DNA of 64,000 nt from Steromphala cineraria (taxonomy: Eukaryota; Mollusca; Gastropoda; Trochida; Trochidae): NCBI GenBank assembly GCA_916613615.1, contig OU744732.1, forward strand, positions 30,576,673-30,640,672, given 5' to 3'. Below are positions 1-11,400 of this stretch, in pieces. The stretch's first letter is position 1; every line of letters begins with the position of its first letter. A program made the translations under genes and the position numbers. Below the pieces are notes generated by a model. That model did not search any database, was not told the origin of the DNA, and worked only from the letters and a program-made list of their open reading frames with translations.

Positions 1-272
1 CCATCCATTTTAGTAACATGCATCCTTAGATCAGATAGTTCTCTCAGTTAGATGCCTTATTCATCAAATATCAAAATCTTATTTATCCTTATGATTGAGT
101 TCGCTTTTAAAAAAAAAGTAAAAGATGAACGGACCACAGTTTGTTTAAATTTACTAATTATCTAAGAGACGTGTAATGTATTAAGTTATATCACGTTAAC
201 ACTGACACATATTTGCAGTTATTTAAATAACATAATCAGTATCTGATAAATGTTTTGCTAACATATATTTGA

Positions 273-610
273 TTAAAGGGGCAGTAGCACATTTTAGGGA
301 CAAAAAAGGCGATGTCAGGAAAATGAAAATTAATGGTTCCAATTGAAAGACAATGTTTTAAAACTAAATGGAGCAGTTATAATGCATGCGATTCCTTTTT
401 CTTACACAATATGAATTAAAGGTGTTCACACAAAATGACCGCCAGTGGACTTTTTTTGTGAATCTTCATACTTTGTCCTCTGACCATGGATGATTGGTTT
501 GTGTATTGAGATTTTTTTCACTGTCAAAATAATACATTTAGCATTAACTTACAATTATCAGTGAAAAATTAAGATTATAAAATTATCAAAAATGTGCTAC
601 TGGCCCCTTA
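273..610 (+). mobile_element. TTAA-flanked MITE, copy 1
   Basis: Begins TTAAAGGGGCAGTAGCAC and ends in the inverse (GTGCTACTGGCCCCTTAA). Internal landmarks shared with the other copies are GATGTCAGGAAAATG, AATTGAAAGACAATG and AATGACCGCCAGTGGA. About 338 bp, non-coding. TTAA at both ends suggests a piggyBac-type target. Confidence 0.8.
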
Positions 611-2379
611 ATGTAGACAGAGGTAAGAAATACAATTTACACTACAATGTTTAGAATGTTGTCAATATGTTAAAAATTAGGAACGCTTATTGATTTTCCC
701 ATATGATAGATCGTCGTTGTTGATAAACAAAGTGCCATATCAAAATTAATTTTGGAACAATTTATAAAATTGAATTACATGTTTTGAAAAAAAACAAAAC
801 AAACAAACTTCATTCCAAGTATTATTTGAACAATAATCTAACTCTTGTTCTTATCAGTTTGAGAATACAACATCACAAACTCTAAGAATTTGTAATAAAA
901 ATCATACATATGATAAATTCAACTGAAGTGTGTATTTCTTCGCCTGTCAGTTTATAACTCTGCAAACAAATACCCTTCATTCACATTTCACTTGATATCG
1001 AGACCCTCTTTATTTCGTTATTCCGTTAACAGTGTGAAACGATTAAGTTATAGACATATCATGAACGTATACAGATACAATTCATAAAAAAACAGATGCA
1101 AAGGATAATACACTGACTTTCAAAAGAAACTTTGCACCATTTTGTAATGATTCTGATTGAAGAATGAAAAACAATAGAACGATTTAAAACAAAGTACCTC
1201 TTATTCTAAATCATTTGTTTAAACAACCAGCGAATCCAAATTAAAGTTGGGAAACCCAGTTTGGCACTAATTTGATCTGAAGTGGGCAGGGGTCAAAAGT
1301 TTTGTTGTTCAGACGTTCGTTGAAATGATGTTTTCGCAATAATTTCGTTAAAGTACTAAAATTTGCTACTTTAGTACCAGGTTTAAGCAGTCCGAGTGTT
1401 AAAACTTCCAAATCTGCCATGAGTAACAAAAAAGATCAAACGTTAATTTACGTCTTCTGTCAGCAGGTTCAACTTCACATTTCGTCTGCAGCGAAGCTTT
1501 TCCATAAATGGGAATGTGTGGACACAAGTCTTACTTGTCATATTGACACATATTTGAGTCATACAAATGGTATCAGCCTTAAGAGCTGAACAATCGAAAT
1601 TAAATCTTGTTATTGCATGCCAATTCTGACGTTATAACTTCGAATGAAATTGCCATGTGTCGATGTTTAGTGACCAATAGCTATCAACTAAGCAGTCGAT
1701 GAGCTCTGATTAGATCTGTCCAAGTTCATAAAGTGCACGAGAACATAACAACATGCCGACCTTTGATGTTTGCTATGTCTGACGTCACTAAGAGACAACG
1801 TTGGCGGTGGTCTAACGTCACAGAAAACGACTGTTTTTAGTGCTTCAGGGTTGTCAGCAATCTGACAACCTCTCTGTATAGCCGGATCAAGTTACCATTT
1901 GAAATGAAGGAATACTACCGATTCTCGTAAAAAGGGCTGTTTTGATCAATTTTGTCAATTTTCAGAGGGGATTTGCGATATTTTTGCTATACCGTTTACT
2001 GGTTTTAAGGTGGAGTATTGGAGTGACAAACATTCATAATGGACAGTTATCAAACTTTTTCGTCACGTGACTAAGTTCCAGAGGAAACGTCACGTGATTA
2101 TGACATTTTTGCCATTTCTGCTAAAATGCATGAATATTGCTCAATTAAAAGTTTTAAACTTGAAAGTGTGTGTTTCAACTATGTCATTGCCAACTTAAAT
2201 GAAAATGTAGATGTGAGATCTTTTTTGAAATTTCAGTTGTAAAATTGCAAAGTTTCTTTCAAAACAGAAAAAAAAATTAAATACCATATAAAATAATATA
2301 CATGTATAAAGTCATATGCATTGTGGTGTCAAGTTAAAAAAAAAATTTATCGTTATCCCAATCGATGCTATAAAAATTA
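611..2379. other. AT-rich non-coding, no gene seen
   Basis: Apart from the CRE/E-box cluster, no exon, hairpin or repeat was recognised. The short open frame at 1241-1429 has no splice context or motif. Confidence 0.5.
1780..2097. promoter_or_regulatory. CRE and E-box cluster
   Basis: A full CRE (TGACGTCA) at 1780, a variant TAACGTCA at 1813, and two TCACGTGA E-boxes at 2063 and 2090. Possible enhancer or promoter with no adjacent gene recognised. Confidence 0.3.
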
Positions 2380-2890
2380 AAACATGCACATTATCTCCCA
2401 TTCGATGTGAATATTTCTATGATTAATATCGAAAGATGAAAACTGATTTATGATTTTATATATTTTGGTTTAATTAAACACGTAATATCACTTTTAGAAA
2501 GATAACCTAGTGTACAGCTGTTATCAACTACACAATTTAACATGCAATAAAGATACATCCCTACGTTAATATGTTTCATATAGATATTTCATATGACAGA
2601 AGCGAAATGCTTGAAATTGATTTTTGATTTTATATATATTGATATGATTGAACATGAAATATCACTAAAAAGGTTACCTAAATGTAGTATACAGCTGCTA
2701 TCAACTACACAATTTAACATGCATCCCCACGTTAATGTGTTATAATATCATGTGGATATTTCATATTGACAGAAACGAGATGCTTGAAATTAATTTTGGA
2801 TTTTATATTTTTTGCTATGATTGAACCTGGAATATCACTGTTAGAAAGGTTACTGGGTGTACAGCTGCTGGTATTGACACTGTTACAGCT
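2380..2890 (+). repeat. Three decayed tandem units of ~170 bp
   Basis: Landmarks CAGCTGTTATCAACTACACA and GCTTGAAATTGATTTT recur at steps of about 170-185 bp. No exon was recognised in any unit. Confidence 0.65.
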
Positions 2891-3154
2891 GGTGATATGA
2901 TATCAACAGCTTGAAGACCTATATACACTGACTAGTCACACCTGAAAAATAACTTCAGATCAAATCCTGATGTTAGGCTCTGTGTTTACCACATCAGTAC
3001 TAAACATCTCCGAATTTCACATCGATTTGGAGCTTTTGTCAAAGAGTATGTAAAACATCTTATTCTTTTTTTAAAATAATTTGCATATACATGTACCTGT
3101 CTGTATCGCTAATTGATATCTGCAAATAATTGTTTAGACATAAGTATATGAACC

Positions 3155-3297
3155 TAAGGACGAATACTTTATGGATAACAACTTCTTTATTCTGAGTACA
3201 CGTCCATGTCATTTCTTCAAAACGATACAAGAAGCTGTATCGAATTGTCGTGTATTCAGAATAAAGAAGTTGTTATCCATAAAATATTCATCCTTAT
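3155..3297. mobile_element. Fold-back repeat related to the 28.03 kb element
   Basis: Inverted arms share TTATGGATAACAACTTCTTT and TTATTCTGAGTACACG with a centre around 3225. It has the AACTTCTTTATT hallmark but not the full GCGACGTTTCG block. Confidence 0.6.
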
Positions 3298-3737
3298 TTG
3301 ACTTTCAAATTTTAAATGCCACTCAAAGAAATATATGAACGTGTGTATAGGGCAAATGTATACATATGTAGATTTTGCCATGGGTATTAGGAAAGAATGA
3401 TATACTTAAATAAATAAAATTTTTTTGATTGTAGTTTTGATTGCTTTATATTCTAACAGTACAACATGAAATGAAAACTGAAATGAGCGACAATGCGAAA
3501 CATATCGTAGTATTTTTACTTATTACAGCAGTACTTAGTACACCAAAACTTGGTATATGCTCTTCAAATAAAGCTATCATGCGTATCAAAACTGTGAATT
3601 AATTTTCTGTCTCAGCAGTAAAAGTCACTGAATTTAACCCAAATTTGGATGTTTTGTTGGGAAATTATTTTCCTTTAATTCTATTTTGTCCAAATCACTG
3701 ATTCTATAACCGATCGCTTGTAGATCACAATTTACAA

Positions 3738-3815
3738 TTTTAATAATAATAATAGGACATTTATAACGCGCATATATCCATACAGAAGTATGCTCAAAGC
3801 GCTACAGTACACAGG
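3738..3815. repeat. Possible SINE-tail-like dispersed repeat
   Basis: AATAATAATAGGACATTTAT, then AACGCGCATA and GCTCAAAGCGCTACAGTACA resemble a dispersed repeat common in marine invertebrates. Single copy here, so family membership is from memory. Confidence 0.3.
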
Positions 3816-4175
3816 AAACAGTTCAATCAAAGTAATTATCTGCAGTATGTCATGTTTGACATGTACAACTTGATAATGTAAGCTTGAAATTATTATAAAA
3901 TGGTATGTGCTGCTAGATAACGTCAGGAAATACGAATCAGTAATTGAAAACGATACTTAATAGCAGGTTACAGTTTATCAAAGCAGAATAAAGTTTCAAA
4001 TATTGTGATAACCCTAAGCTTTTGCAATATTATTTGCCCAACTATATAACCAGATTCAGAAGAAATGTGAACCAAATATTCTCGTCATTCCAATAATTCT
4101 TTCATTGAAAAAAGATTATCTCAATCCGCAATACCGTAAGGCATAGCCTACCTCACGTCTCTTAATAAAAATGCT

Positions 4176-4286
4176 TGGCCTCCTTTCACAAAGCAAGTAA
4201 GGTTTACCATCACTCTCATTCATTAACACTGCACTGGTGTATCTTCATTACTTACGATCAACTTAGGGCTTTGTGAAAGGAGGCCA
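4176..4286. mobile_element. Short MITE with TGGCCTCCTTTCACAAAGC ends, copy 1
   Basis: Left end TGGCCTCCTTTCACAAAGC and its exact inverse at the right, 111 bp in all. No clear target duplication. Confidence 0.7.
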
Positions 4287-7189
4287 GTACATTTTCACTT
4301 GTACTTTAAAACCTACAAGAATCCATAAGTGAGAAATTTTGCTAAATATTTTTCATCAAATACCTTTCTTAATTTCTTTGATTGAAGTGTTTGAATAAAG
4401 TAATATCCAATGATCATTATAAGGAGAAAGCATGAAAACGAGGATATAGTAAGGTTGTAGACCCGGATAAGAAGGAAAATCCTGAGGATGGGTTTACGAG
4501 GAAAATTGTAATCCCTCTAGAAGGGTACACAGAGACAATTGTAAGCAATGACAGGAGGAATTACAACCATCCGAGACGGAAACGCAAGGTTAATGTCCCT
4601 CAAAACAGGTGTTACGATTTGGAAAACATCACATTATGTGCCTGGAAGGTTGATAACACCAATTAAACAAAGACATTTGCAATTGGTTGTTTCAAATGCA
4701 CTTGTAGTTTGTAAACATATGTTTTGCGCTCGTGGTCTCTCTACTCTGGAAGATTATTCAAACGCAAATGCTTTTTTTATAATAATGTTCCACTTACTCA
4801 CAATAAAAATCTCAAAATTGTTTTAAGTCACCTTTTGCTTTTTGAATATTTCATGCATGGTTTGTTTTACAATTATATCGCCTTTGTGCGTCCGGCAACG
4901 GATCCGGGACAATGAAATATACTGTCTTTGGTTTTCATCTTTGTAGTTTAAAGATATTCGTATTTACATTTGAATTGTGTAAATCTGCACTTCTTTATAG
5001 CGACTGAAATCAAGTCTACTTGCCTCGGGTGCTACGATCAAACAGTTTATCTGTTGAAACACATTAACACATGTCATTCGCCGGAGAATTACGAACATTT
5101 CTCGTTCCATTCAGGATAGTGGTGGTATGGGTTTACGAGCATATTGTTGAGTTATGGAGTTAAAGCCAGTTTTATCACTTTATCGTGAGTCTGGAGAGAC
5201 TGGTTAGTTTATTGATGAGCGCAGCGCAACCTGATACAGGTCGGCACCCAGTCGCTGTTATTGATTACACAGCAATATGGCTTTATTCACTTTGTTGCAT
5301 TCTGGAAACAGACCAGGCCTTGCTTCGCTTTACATTTTTATAAAAGTGAAAATGTATCGACTCTTGTGTTGTGTATAAGACAAGGGTTCTAGCATTGCAT
5401 GATTTCATTGATAAAGATATATGAAAAAGATGTCACCTTTGAAAATAAAACAGGTTCTGGATTTGCGAAGCTCTCGTAGTAATAATATAGTCGTAAGTGT
5501 CAAACATTATCATTGGATTCCGACAATCTTAGAACTAAGAAAGCTTGGCAAATCTAGGTTCAGAGCCAGAATTTGCACAATGTATTAGTTAATGTAACAT
5601 GGGGTATACTTGTTTTTATTATACCATATTGTTTTCTTATGCTAATGTGGATATTTAATATGGATATTCATATGACGACTTTTTCATGTCCTAAACCAAG
5701 CTAAAAGCGCTACACATATCGTTACCCTGGCGGATTGTACTTACACAGCCGCTAACTAGCGTTATTCGCTGTCATCCAGTTGTAAACAAAGAAAGAAATA
5801 TAAATAGGAAAATATCAACCAGAACTGACTTTTCCTGTTTCACTGACAATGTTTAAAAAAATGCAAGATCCCGTTTTCAAAACAAAAATATATCTTCAAA
5901 TATCCAATAATGTCTAAAGTATATTTCATGTCAATTGAATTATCTTTAGAAGGTCAAAAATCTAATAATTCAACACGATTATCCCTAGTCATAGAAAACT
6001 ATTAAATTATCAAGCAAGACCTTAGCGACCATTTTTATTTGAACATCTCTGGAGGTAGGAATATTACTTTCCGAATAGCTTAGCCGAATATTTACGTATA
6101 TATTCGTTTTAGAACTGCCATGAATGTAAAAAAACTACTGCCGTGTATTGCCTCGCTCTTTTATTCACTACAGCGTATTACTGTCCCTTTAAAATCCTCA
6201 GTTGAGAGCGGCAGTTATCTTCGTGTTTGAGTCTGGCACGAGAGACTAATGATGAGAAAACCTTAAACGGAGTATTCACTAAATGATTCATTAGATATAG
6301 GCTTTTCAAACTATGACACCTTAAAACACTCAAAGCATTTAACAAATCTAACTGTATGGCATGTCCTCGAATTGTCACCTCACATTATACAAAATCATGC
6401 TATCAGGTAAAATAAATGATATTCAGTTTTGTCAATGACATTATGGAGATAAAATGATACGCTAGTCTCGAGCGTGGCATGTTTCGGTAAAAGCAACTAA
6501 AAGGCTGTCACAATGTTTTAAAAATAGATTGTCACAAACACGTGTTTAAGTCGACACTTTACGATATATGACTGCCCTAATTATCATTTTATTGTATGTT
6601 GTATGTCAAGTTCACTTGTAAAGCTGTGAATTCCATGTTGTGATACAATAGTTGATATATGCATTAAACGTTTTCCCAAGATCTATGGTATGAAGATTCG
6701 TGCTTGGGATGGCAAATCAAGATAACTTTGAAATCATGCATTATACTCAATCTATCTAATTATCTAAATTGGAGTCATATGTGAGCTTCATTTCACAAGT
6801 TTATATCGTTGAGCTTGGATATAAATATTTTGACAGCAGTATTGAAATTAATGATGATTTGATCCTGGTTACATTGCAGTTCCCATTGAAATACAGATTT
6901 CCTGGGGTTGCTTTTGAATGTTTTGGGCACATTACTCAACGCTATTGCTTATATCATGAATAAGCAGGAACCCTTATAGTTGGTGGTGACGGGTTCCTCG
7001 ATCCAACAATTACTCGAGTAGGAAATATCTCACAATTGAAGCATGTAATATGACCATGTTTTATGGGTCACGTTTTGCAAAACAACGCAGCACAGTAAAT
7101 ATTATTGTGTATGATGACGATGTTACAGATATTTGGGTAATATCTTAAAAACGATAACCGTTTGATCATAGCTATAGTTAGAACTGTCT
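4287..7189. other. Intergenic, no gene recognised
   Basis: Open frames of 60-92 codons occur (4548, 6178, 6769) without motifs. A slightly GC-richer patch at 5000-5300 could hold an upstream TMEM26-like exon but shows no firm splice structure. Confidence 0.4.
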
Positions 7190-8220
7190 TTGAATTTCCT
7201 GGTTTCCTAAGTTTGTCATGCCATGTCATATTTTATCATGTCATTTCAAGCCTTGCGTTATCATACCATGACATGTCAAACAATGTCATGTCATTTGTGT
7301 GTTGCCCTGTTGTCCTGTTTCCTAAGGCTGTCAAGTCAGTTCCAGCCGTAATTTGTCATGCCATATGTTGTGTCGTCATGTTTGTAATGTCTTAATGTTT
7401 TCATGTTGGTCATTTCATTTATTGTCATGTCAAAAGAATTTTGACCATGTCATGTAACGCATTATGTTGATAATGGCATGTCATGCTGTAGATCTGTGAT
7501 GCGGACAGTTAATACGATATCATGTCTTTCATCAAGTTTTCATATTTGATATTCAATGTGTGTCAAGAGGCGCAAAGCATGGGTACTAATGTTGTTCATG
7601 TTATGTGATGGCATGTGTTCAATATCATACTTTGTCATTATACGGATCTATGAGAGGGACAGCCGGGTGAGACCATGCCATTTCATTTGTTTAATTTAAT
7701 ATCGTACATCGGGTGAGATCTTGTCATGCCATATGTAAATATAATATAGCACACCAGATGAGACCAGGCGGTGTCATTTGTTTAATGAAATATTGCATAT
7801 CGGGTGCAACAATGCCATATGACATTTGTGTCATGCAGTATCGCATGTCGGTTGAGATCATGCTATGTATGTCACTTGTGACATGTAATATGACATATCG
7901 AGTTAGACAATGTCATATCATTTGTGTCATGTAATATTCCATATCGGATGAGATCATGCCATACATATAACTTGTGTCATGTAAGATCATGCCATGTCAT
8001 TTGTGTCACGTAATGTCGCAAATCGGGTGGGACCATGCAATGTCATTTGTTTAATGCTACACAGTAATATTTCATTTCTGGTGAGACCATGCCATATCAT
8101 TTAGGTCATGTATTATCGAACATGGGGTGAGACTATGTTATGTTGTTTATACATCATGTTGTTATATTGTTCATACATCATGTTGTCATGTTGTTCATGC
8201 ATTATGTTATCATGTTGCAG
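7190..8220 (+). repeat. Minisatellite ending at TMEM26-like exon 1
   Basis: From about 7660 to 8130, roughly ten imperfect units of 40-54 bp share a core like CGGGTGAGACCATGCCAT, then TCATTTGTGTCATGTAATAT. From 7190 to 7490, looser CATGTCAT-type repeats occur. Copies of the exon-1 5' edge (CTGTGAGACGGACAGCCGGG) occur near 7490 and 7647, and the true one at 8223. The core GAGACCATG matches the start-codon context. Confidence 0.75.
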
Positions 8221-8440
8221 GTCTGTGAGACGGACAGCCGGGTAAGACCATGAGCTGGGTCTCCGTGTTCAGGGCAGTCACTGTTCGCCTCCTGTTCGCC
8301 TGTCATGGCGCCGTGTCAATATGGCGGCTCCACGTGGTCACCAAGGATGTCCGCTTCTGGTACCTGGCTCTCGTCCTCTGTCTGCTGCTCGTGGAGATGA
8401 CGGTCACTCTGTGCAAGAAGGGAGGCAAGGAGTGGAAATG
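8221..8440 (+). CDS. TMEM26: TMEM26-like exon 1 (short 5' UTR plus residues 1-64)
   Basis: A splice-acceptor-like TTGCAG ends at 8220. The exon then carries 29 bases of probable 5' UTR, the ATG at 8250, and an open frame to the GT donor at 8441. The first residues (MSWVSVFRAVTVRLLFACHG) align with the start of the family, which supports this start codon. The UTR and ATG context is repeated in the minisatellite immediately upstream. An upstream non-coding exon is implied if the acceptor is used, but was not located. Confidence 0.8.
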
Positions 8441-11400
8441 GTATTGTGACCTTGTTCTTAATTTCAATAATATCTGCTTCTTATTTTTAATTCGATGCTC
8501 TATGGCACAACGTCTGATAGACTAATTGCTACATTTCGTTTATTACATCGCATTGCGTGCTTCAAACTGACTTTCAGGTTAACTTTTAGTTTATCGAGTT
8601 TTTATGAAATGTTTAAACCAGTCCCGTGTTGATTACCAATTTTTGACATATCTGTTGTTGTCCGTTTAACAATATTCTTTTCATGTTTTTATACATCTTC
8701 CTACTCAAAACTACTAAACTAAACTAACTACTAAAACGCCAGTTTCCGAGTTGTCAATTTATGCCTTGCTGTAGACCCTTTAGTTTTCTGTGCTGCTATA
8801 GTGCCCCTACAGGCTAGAGAGCAAATACAGAAAACTCAATGATATGCAGCAAAGTATAAAACTGACAGTTCGGAAACTGGCGTTTTAGCCTTGCGTTGGA
8901 AGTTGGCTTCATAAGGATGGTTGTGTAGACGTCAGATTTGTCAAAGCCCAAAATGCGTAACCTTGTCCCTACTTGCTGCTGTCCAAGCAGCGACAATGAG
9001 GTTTAATTCTATCTCTCTAGTCAAGGTGAGATCAGTGTTCACAGCAGTATGCTTTTGTCGTGACGGGGTGAAGTCATTATGTCCTTGTGTCCAGGTTCTG
9101 CCCGAGTGTTCTGATCTACCTGGTGTGTGTAGTGCCCGCCATCTGGTTCCTGGAGCTGCACGAGATGGACAAACGCATCCAGTACCGCATCTCCTCCAAC
9201 TACTCCTACATACCCCAGAACGAGACGGTGGAGGAGATGAATGCTCCTATAGGCAGCGCATTCGGGGTGAGTTGTTGTATGGGTGACTCGTGATGGTACG
9301 AGGCTTATGGTGTAAATATGATAACAACCATGTTGATGCATGTCAGCTTTTTGATTGTGCAGTCTCTATTCGTGATCACCTACTTTTGAAAGTATTCTCG
9401 GGATCAGTAGCTTTATGGGTGACCCTTGCAAAAGTTGTATAGGTGTTAGAAACCAATCAGGGATGTCGTATATTGAAAGCATCTTGTATTAACAAAGCTA
9501 TAACATTCATTTGTCAAGGAATGATATCCAAATGTAAGATTTAACTTGTCAAGTTAGACGGAGGTTTGTTCCCCTAAAGTAATTGCTGGGGATCTTAACC
9601 CACCTCCTTATCCACTCGTTTAACGCCTTTTTGGTCAGAGGTTGTCAGCTTAAATCAAATGAGCTCTACTAGGTCACTAACTGTATCCTGACCTCTCGAT
9701 CTTAATGTGACGTAACACAATAATTGAATTACAGTTGACATCAGAAGCGGATTTGCTTGTATGCTATTCGTTATCAAATTGTCAAAAAAAACTATAGTAA
9801 AATTGTGGTTGCATTATAACCATATACTGATACTATTATATGCATAAATTGAAAAGTCCCTTAACTTTCGTTTCCACAATAAATACCGCGATAGAACTGT
9901 CCCTTTTACAGAGATTATATTCAAAGAATTTAAATACGAATTTGTACAACCACTCTTATTATCAAATTGTTATCAACATTCGGAATAAATTTAAAACCAC
10001 CGTTTAGACGGGTGCTTAGAAGAAAAATAAGAATCATCATTATGTTCATTTATCAATAAATGGTTATCAGGTAAAAATTACAATTTATAAGAAGTCCGTC
10101 AAGAGATCACATTTTCAGTTAATGATCAAATGTTTTGTTGGAATATTTGTAATGACATGGACTTGATAAGCTAACACTGAAATGTCTTACATTAACCAGA
10201 CTAATATCTAAGATTGTAAATGACGTGGAACAGTATTTATCTAAATACGGAAAAGGATCATAAATTCATGCCAAGTAAACATCACATCGACATAACGTCG
10301 TTTGCAAAACAAATCATAAGACACATGTTCCTGTTGGCAAAAGGATGGAATGTAAAACATATTTGGTTTGTAACGGTACACGTGTAAACTACCATTTTGG
10401 TTCCTACAAATACAGTCACTGTCATCATAAACAGAAGGTCTCGAATACTGGAGTAGCACATTATAAAGTAATCAAATATATCCTTAACACGTTGGAATAC
10501 AAAAACACAAGACTAGTCAACAATTGTTGAATCCTACACATGAAGATAAATAAACAACAATTATTTGAAACAGGCTCGTTTAGAATACATTATCTTAATT
10601 TCAGGGTTTCAACTCATAAAGCTGTATGTGTATGAGTCTACGTGAGTGACGTTGTACATATTCTTTCAACGCCAACCATTCATTGGATTATTGATATACT
10701 TGAATGGGTAAGCGTTAGCATCTCCTTGTATGTTCCTTAAGGTTATAGTTTTAGATACATGGTTTGTGTGGGATCGAAGAAAAGGGTGTCGTTCCAAATT
10801 AGGTCAACGACTTTCTTTGATGTCATAAATGCTACAGAGAAGAACAATTATAAGTTTAATGGTATATACATGTATCTAATATCAAACATTGAAAGAGACA
10901 CAATTGTCACAAGTTTAATATATCACCCGAGTCAAGCCCAAAGAGGAAATATTAAGAATTGCTTTGACATTACATAATTTGTCGTAAGACTTATCCATTT
11001 TCCTTGGCTGAATATTCAGTTTCTGTAAAAAAATATATAAAAAAGGGTGAGAGAATTTCGAAGTTGTAGGATGAAAAGCAAGAATTCTATGGGTTTTTCA
11101 ACTTCTTTATTACAAGAGTGCGACGTTTCCGTGTAGATACTTACATTGTTTTAAAGCAAAAGGTTTTTAAATGACATAACTAGTCTAGCTGGAGTGCTAG
11201 ACTAAATTCGTGGGGCAGCGATGAGTCTATCTAATGAAAACAATCACAGAGTAATAGACAAGATTCCCCTATGTTGTAGGTTTCTTCCAGTTCATCACTT
11301 AACCGGGGAATTTCATAGTGGCAATTTTCCCTGAGTGGTAATGATGATACAATTAAACATAATGATCCTATCCCTTTCACAACGGCTCCAGATGCCCTGT

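Noticed and set aside
8921..9341. Two ~100-codon frames overlapping TMEM26-like exon 2
   Set aside because: They cross both splice sites and are shadows of the real frame.
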